From contig NZ_SLXD01000019.1 of assembly GCF_004340905.1 (NCBI RefSeq), forward strand, positions 1 through 56,164: a stretch of 56,164 nucleotides of DNA, given 5' to 3'. This stretch comes from Rubrivivax gelatinosus (lineage in GTDB: Bacteria > Pseudomonadota > Gammaproteobacteria > Burkholderiales > Burkholderiaceae_C). Shown piece by piece: positions 53,201 through 56,164 of this stretch (positions are counted from its first letter, which is position 1; every line of letters starts with the position of its first letter). Below the pieces are notes generated by a model, which was not told where the DNA came from, made no database searches, and saw only the letters and a program-made list of their open reading frames with translations. The position numbers and the translations under genes are program-made.

Positions 53201-54313
53201 TCAGTAGTGCACGACGCTGCGGATCGACTCGCCGCGGTGCATCAGGTCGAAGGCTTCGTTGATCTCCTGCAGCGGCATCGTGTGCGTGACGAAGGGCTCC
53301 AGGCGGATGCGCCCGGACATCGCGTCTTCGACCATGCCCGGCAGCTCGCTGCGGCCCTTGACGCCGCCGAAGGCCGTGCCCAGCCAGCGCCGGCCGGTGA
53401 CGAGCTGGAAGGGCCGCGTCGAGATCTCCTGCCCGGCACCGGCCACGCCGATGACCACCGACTGGCCCCAGCCGCGGTGCGCGCACTCCAGCGCCGCGCG
53501 CATCACGTGGACATTGCCGATGCACTCGAAGGAATGGTCGACGCCCCAGCCCGTCATCTCGACGATGACCTGCTGGATCGGCTTGTCGTGATCCTTCGGG
53601 TTGACGCAGTCGGTCGCGCCGAAGGTGCGTGCGAGGTCGAACTTCGACGGGTTGGTGTCGACGGCGATGATGCGGCCGGCCCCGGCGAGCTGGGCGCCGT
53701 GCACCACCGCCAGGCCGATGCCGCCGAGGCCGAAGACCGCGACGCTGTCGCCCGGCTGCACCTTGGCGGTGTTCTTCACCGCGCCCAGGCCGGTGGTGAC
53801 GCCGCAGCCCAGCAGGCAGACCTGCTCGGGGTTGGCCTCGGGGTTCACCTTGGCCAGCGACACCTCGGCGACGACGGTGTACTCGCTGAAGGTCGAGCAG
53901 CCCATGTAGTGGTAGATCGGCTGGCCGTTGTAGGAGAAGCGCGTCGTGCCGTCGGGCATCAGGCCCTTGCCCTGCGTGGCGCGCACCGCGACGCAGAGGT
54001 TGGTCTTGCCCGACTTGCAGAACAGGCACTCGCCGCATTCGGCGGTGTACAGCGGGATCACGTGGTCGCCCGGCTTCAGGCTGGTGACGCCTTCGCCGAC
54101 CTCGACGACGATGCCCGCGCCCTCGTGGCCCAGCACCGCGGGGAACACGCCCTCGGGGTCGTCGCCGCTCAGCGTGAAGGCGTCGGTGTGGCAGACGCCG
54201 GTGTGGGTGATCCTGACCAGCACCTCGCCCTTCTTCGGCGGGGCGACGTCGATCTCGACGATCTGCAGCGGCTGGCCGGCGGCGAAGGCGACGGCGGCTC
54301 GGGACTTGATCAT
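53201..54313 (-). CDS. frmA: S-(hydroxymethyl)glutathione dehydrogenase (class III alcohol dehydrogenase)
   Basis: This 370-residue enzyme oxidises the glutathione adduct of formaldehyde to S-formylglutathione. Catalytic Zn ligands are in GVCHTDAFTLSG and GHEGAG; structural Zn is held by CGECLFCKSGKTNLC. The Rossmann site VFGLGGIGLAVVHG and the class III stretch ATDCVNP are visible. AGGAGACACC precedes the ATG. It lies 23 bases after frmR and before fghA, so it is in the frmR-frmA-fghA operon. Confidence 0.97.
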   Translation of the reverse strand: MIKSRAAVAFAAGQPLQIVEIDVAPPKKGEVLVRITHTGVCHTDAFTLSGDDPEGVFPAVLGHEGAGIVVEVGEGVTSLKPGDHVIPLYTAECGECLFCKSGKTNLCVAVRATQGKGLMPDGTTRFSYNGQPIYHYMGCSTFSEYTVVAEVSLAKVNPEANPEQVCLLGCGVTTGLGAVKNTAKVQPGDSVAVFGLGGIGLAVVHGAQLAGAGRIIAVDTNPSKFDLARTFGATDCVNPKDHDKPIQQVIVEMTGWGVDHSFECIGNVHVMRAALECAHRGWGQSVVIGVAGAGQEISTRPFQLVTGRRWLGTAFGGVKGRSELPGMVEDAMSGRIRLEPFVTHTMPLQEINEAFDLMHRGESIRSVVHY

Positions 54314-54336
54314 GGTGTCTCCTGGTTGGACCTTGT

Positions 54337-54621
54337 TCAGCGGGTGAAGGAGCGCACGAGCAGCACGAGGCGGTCGACCTCGGCCTGCGGATCGGCGGCC
54401 GTCACGGCACGTTCGGCGCTGGCGCCGAAAGTCTCGCGCAGATGGCCTTCGAGCACGTCGGCCATCAGCCCGTGTGCGGCACCTCTCAGCGCCGCGATCT
54501 GCTGCAGCAGATCGCCGCAGTCGGTGCCGGCCTCGACCGCACGCTCCAGCGCCTCGGCCTGGCCCTTGATGCGGCGCAGCCGGGTGACGACACGTTTGCG
54601 TTCGGCCGGCGAGTGCGGCAT
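54337..54621 (-). CDS. frmR: Formaldehyde-responsive repressor FrmR
   Basis: This 94-residue all-helical CsoR/RcnR-family repressor opens MPHSPAERKRVVTRLRRIKG. It has Pro2, Cys35 (AGTDCGDLL) and His60, the pattern of FrmR, in which formaldehyde bridges the N-terminal Pro2 and Cys35. The RcnR-type metal ligand at position 3 is His here, so some metal response is also possible. It is the first gene of the formaldehyde operon, and an operator with a G/C tract lies just upstream. Confidence 0.94.
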   Translation of the reverse strand: MPHSPAERKRVVTRLRRIKGQAEALERAVEAGTDCGDLLQQIAALRGAAHGLMADVLEGHLRETFGASAERAVTAADPQAEVDRLVLLVRSFTR

Positions 54622-54636
54622 CGGCGGGTCTCCTTC

Positions 54637-54654
54637 GTACTGGGGGGGAGTATA
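54637..54654. promoter_or_regulatory. FrmR operator
   Basis: TACT-GGGGGGG-AGTA (54638-54652) is a perfect inverted repeat around seven G. This is the type I operator form of CsoR/RcnR/FrmR repressors. It lies 16 bases before the frmR start codon, so repression would close the operon to itself. Confidence 0.85.
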
Positions 54655-54718
54655 AAGAGATACGCCGGCACGTCACCACCGGCAAGGTGAAGCGGCGCCT
54701 CGCCGCCGCTTGCCGCCT

Positions 54719-56062
54719 TCAGAACGTGGTCCAGTCCTCGGCCTTGGCCGCCGTCGCGCCGGCCTGGCGGGGCGACGGGGTTGGGGCGGGGTCCTGGGGT
54801 TTCGTGACCGCGGCGAGCACCGCCGGCGTGCGCTCAGCGCCGCGTTCCTGCACCGGCGCCCCGGATGCCGGAACATCGGCGCCAGGCGCTGCATAGGCGT
54901 CCTCGGCCAGCCGGAACACCGCCACGGCCTGCACCAGTTGCTGCGCCTGGCTCTTCAGGCTCTCGGCGGCGGCGGCGCTTTCTTCGACCAGCGAGGCGTT
55001 CTGCTGCGTCACCTGGTCCATCTGACCGACGGCGTCGCCCACCTGCTGGATGCCGGCGCTCTGCTCCACCGTGGCCGCGGTGATCTCGGCGACGATGTCG
55101 CTGACGCGGCGGATCGAACCGACGATCTCGTCCATCGTCTTGCCCGCCTGGTCGACCAGCACCGTGCCCTGCTCCACCTGCTCGACGCTGCGGCCGATGA
55201 GGGTCTTGATCTCCTTGGCCGCCTCGGCGCTGCGCTGCGCCAGCGTGCGCACCTCGCCGGCCACGACGGCGAAGCCGCGCCCCTGCTCGCCGGCGCGCGC
55301 CGCCTCCACCGCGGCGTTCAGCGCCAGGATGTTGGTCTGGAACGCGATGCCGTCGATGACGCCGATGATGTCGCCGATCCTGCGGCTGCTCTCGCTGATG
55401 TCCTGCATCGTGCCGACCACCTTGCCGACCACGGCGCCGCCTTCGGCTGCCACCGCCGACGCGCCCTGGGCCAACTGGTTGGCCTGCTTGGCGCTCTCGG
55501 CGTTGCTGCGCACCGTCGAGCTCAGCTGCTCCATCGTCGCCGCGGTCTGCTGCAGCGCGCTGGCCTGCTCCTCGGTGCGACTGGACAGATCCTGGTTGCC
55601 CTGAGCGATCTGGGCGCTGGCCGTGGCCACACTCTCCGAGTTGCGGCGCACACCGGACACGACACGCGACAGGTTGGTCTGCATCTGCGCCAGCACCGCC
55701 ATGACGCTGGTGGTGTCGCCGCGGCGAAGCTCGACGCGCCGGGCCAGGTCGCCCGACGCCACGTGGCGCGCCAGCTCCACGGCCTCGTCCGGTTCGCCGC
55801 CCAGCTGGCGCATCAGGCCGCGCGTCAGCCAGACGCCCAGGCCGACACCCAGCAGCACCGACGCGAGCACCAGGCCGATCATCAGGTTGCGGGCCTCGCG
55901 ATAGGCCTGGTCGCTGAGCTCGTAGGCGCTCTGGCCGTTGGCCTCCTTCATTCTCGTCAGCACCGTCATCTGTTCGTCGATCTTGTTCACCTGGCGGGAG
56001 AAGTCGTTGAACATGTACTGCGTCGCTTCCAGCTGATCGCTGATCTTCGCCTGCGCCGACAA
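54719..56062 (-). pseudogene. Methyl-accepting chemotaxis protein lacking its N-terminal part
   Basis: This frame of about 447 residues carries the end of a four-helix sensor domain (LEATQYMFNDFSRQVNK), one TM (about 60-80), a HAMP domain and a full signalling bundle with tip IDGIAFQTNILALNAAVEAARAG. It ends EDWTTF, a tail close to the CheR/CheB docking peptide. TM1 and most of the sensor domain are absent. A TAA in frame (56077-56075) ends any upstream extension, and none of the three upstream frames resembles a receptor start. There is no ribosome binding site or ATG at the edge, so the gene is 5'-truncated. Confidence 0.75.
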
Positions 56063-56080
56063 GGCCCGCCCTGATTAGAA

Positions 56081-56164
56081 ATGTTCGTCAGCCTGCCTGA
56101 TCACCTTGCCAGTTCTCGGCGCGGCGCGAGCGACGTCGACTATGAGACGAGCGACGAGGCCCTT
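56081..56164 (+). CDS. Partial ORF running off the right edge
   Basis: An ATG at 56081 opens 28 codons to the edge (MFVSLPDHLASSRRGASDV, then acidic). The ribosome binding site is weak. The minus strand is also open here (29 codons ending at 56075), so strand choice is uncertain. It may be the end of an element that cut the chemoreceptor gene. Confidence 0.3.
   Translation, partial: MFVSLPDHLASSRRGASDVDYETSDEAL

Overview
The window is very GC-rich (about 70 percent by eye) and densely coded. It reads as chromosome of a betaproteobacterium of the order Burkholderiales, most likely the Rubrivivax/Leptothrix/Ideonella group. Supporting signs are an H-NS protein with a C-terminal GRGPRPxWL motif, an E. 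coli-type 447-residue ArgG, a PEP-CTERM surface protein, CcoG, and many LysR and chemotaxis genes. The species assignment is inference.

Left end (1-2544): a small chromosomal integron. intI (1483-2544, +) has all tyrosine-recombinase residues and the integron-specific insert. Cassettes run leftward from it: a cassette with no obvious gene but a long hairpin (1052-~1300), an attC (987-1051), a cassette encoding a secreted unknown protein of lower GC (515-979), a large attC with a near-perfect stem and one extrahelical base (409-520), and a second cassette ORF that starts and stops inside recombination boxes (59-412). Another gene start leaves the left edge.

2577-24087: mostly housekeeping and envelope genes: UspA, SerC, a 23-residue-repeat secreted protein, then an AcoR-like sigma-54 activator divergent from a PQQ-type dehydrogenase plus cytochrome c, with a visible activator dyad and -24/-12 promoter. 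These are followed by ArgG, RibE, an AlkC-like repair protein, an ArsC/YffB protein, an aminotransferase, H-NS, a PEP-CTERM protein, a secreted subtilase, a VanB-type reductase, a succinyl-CoA:acetate CoA-transferase with a divergent LysR regulator, and a His/Cys-rich small protein with a TonB receptor.

24085-36613: a tandem 74-bp hairpin repeat, CcoG, a NifX-like protein, a secreted rhodanese, and a four-gene biotin-dependent Na+-pumping acyl-CoA decarboxylase operon with an FNR-like box upstream. Two small unknown genes follow (one a 58-residue Gln/Gly protein), then YbaN, an SMR transporter, homocysteine methyltransferase, a LysR gene, a quinone-reductase-like dehydrogenase and a chemoreceptor.

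36817-41568 (minus strand): a DUF2946-like protein, a siderophore-type TonB receptor, and an MbnP/MbnH pair. MbnH is a di-heme enzyme that in methanotrophs oxidises a Trp of MbnP to kynurenine to create a copper site. No methanobactin biosynthesis genes are visible nearby.

42145-54654: a compact C1/selenium island. It holds FdhD, a selenocysteine formate dehydrogenase-N (FdnGHI, with UGA at 43798 and an E. coli-like SECIS hairpin), FdhE, SelA, SelB and the selenocysteine tRNA in one run. The convergent formaldehyde operon frmR-frmA-fghA follows, with a FrmR-type operator. Together these genes oxidise formaldehyde to formate and then CO2. The right edge carries a chemoreceptor gene that lacks its 5' end.
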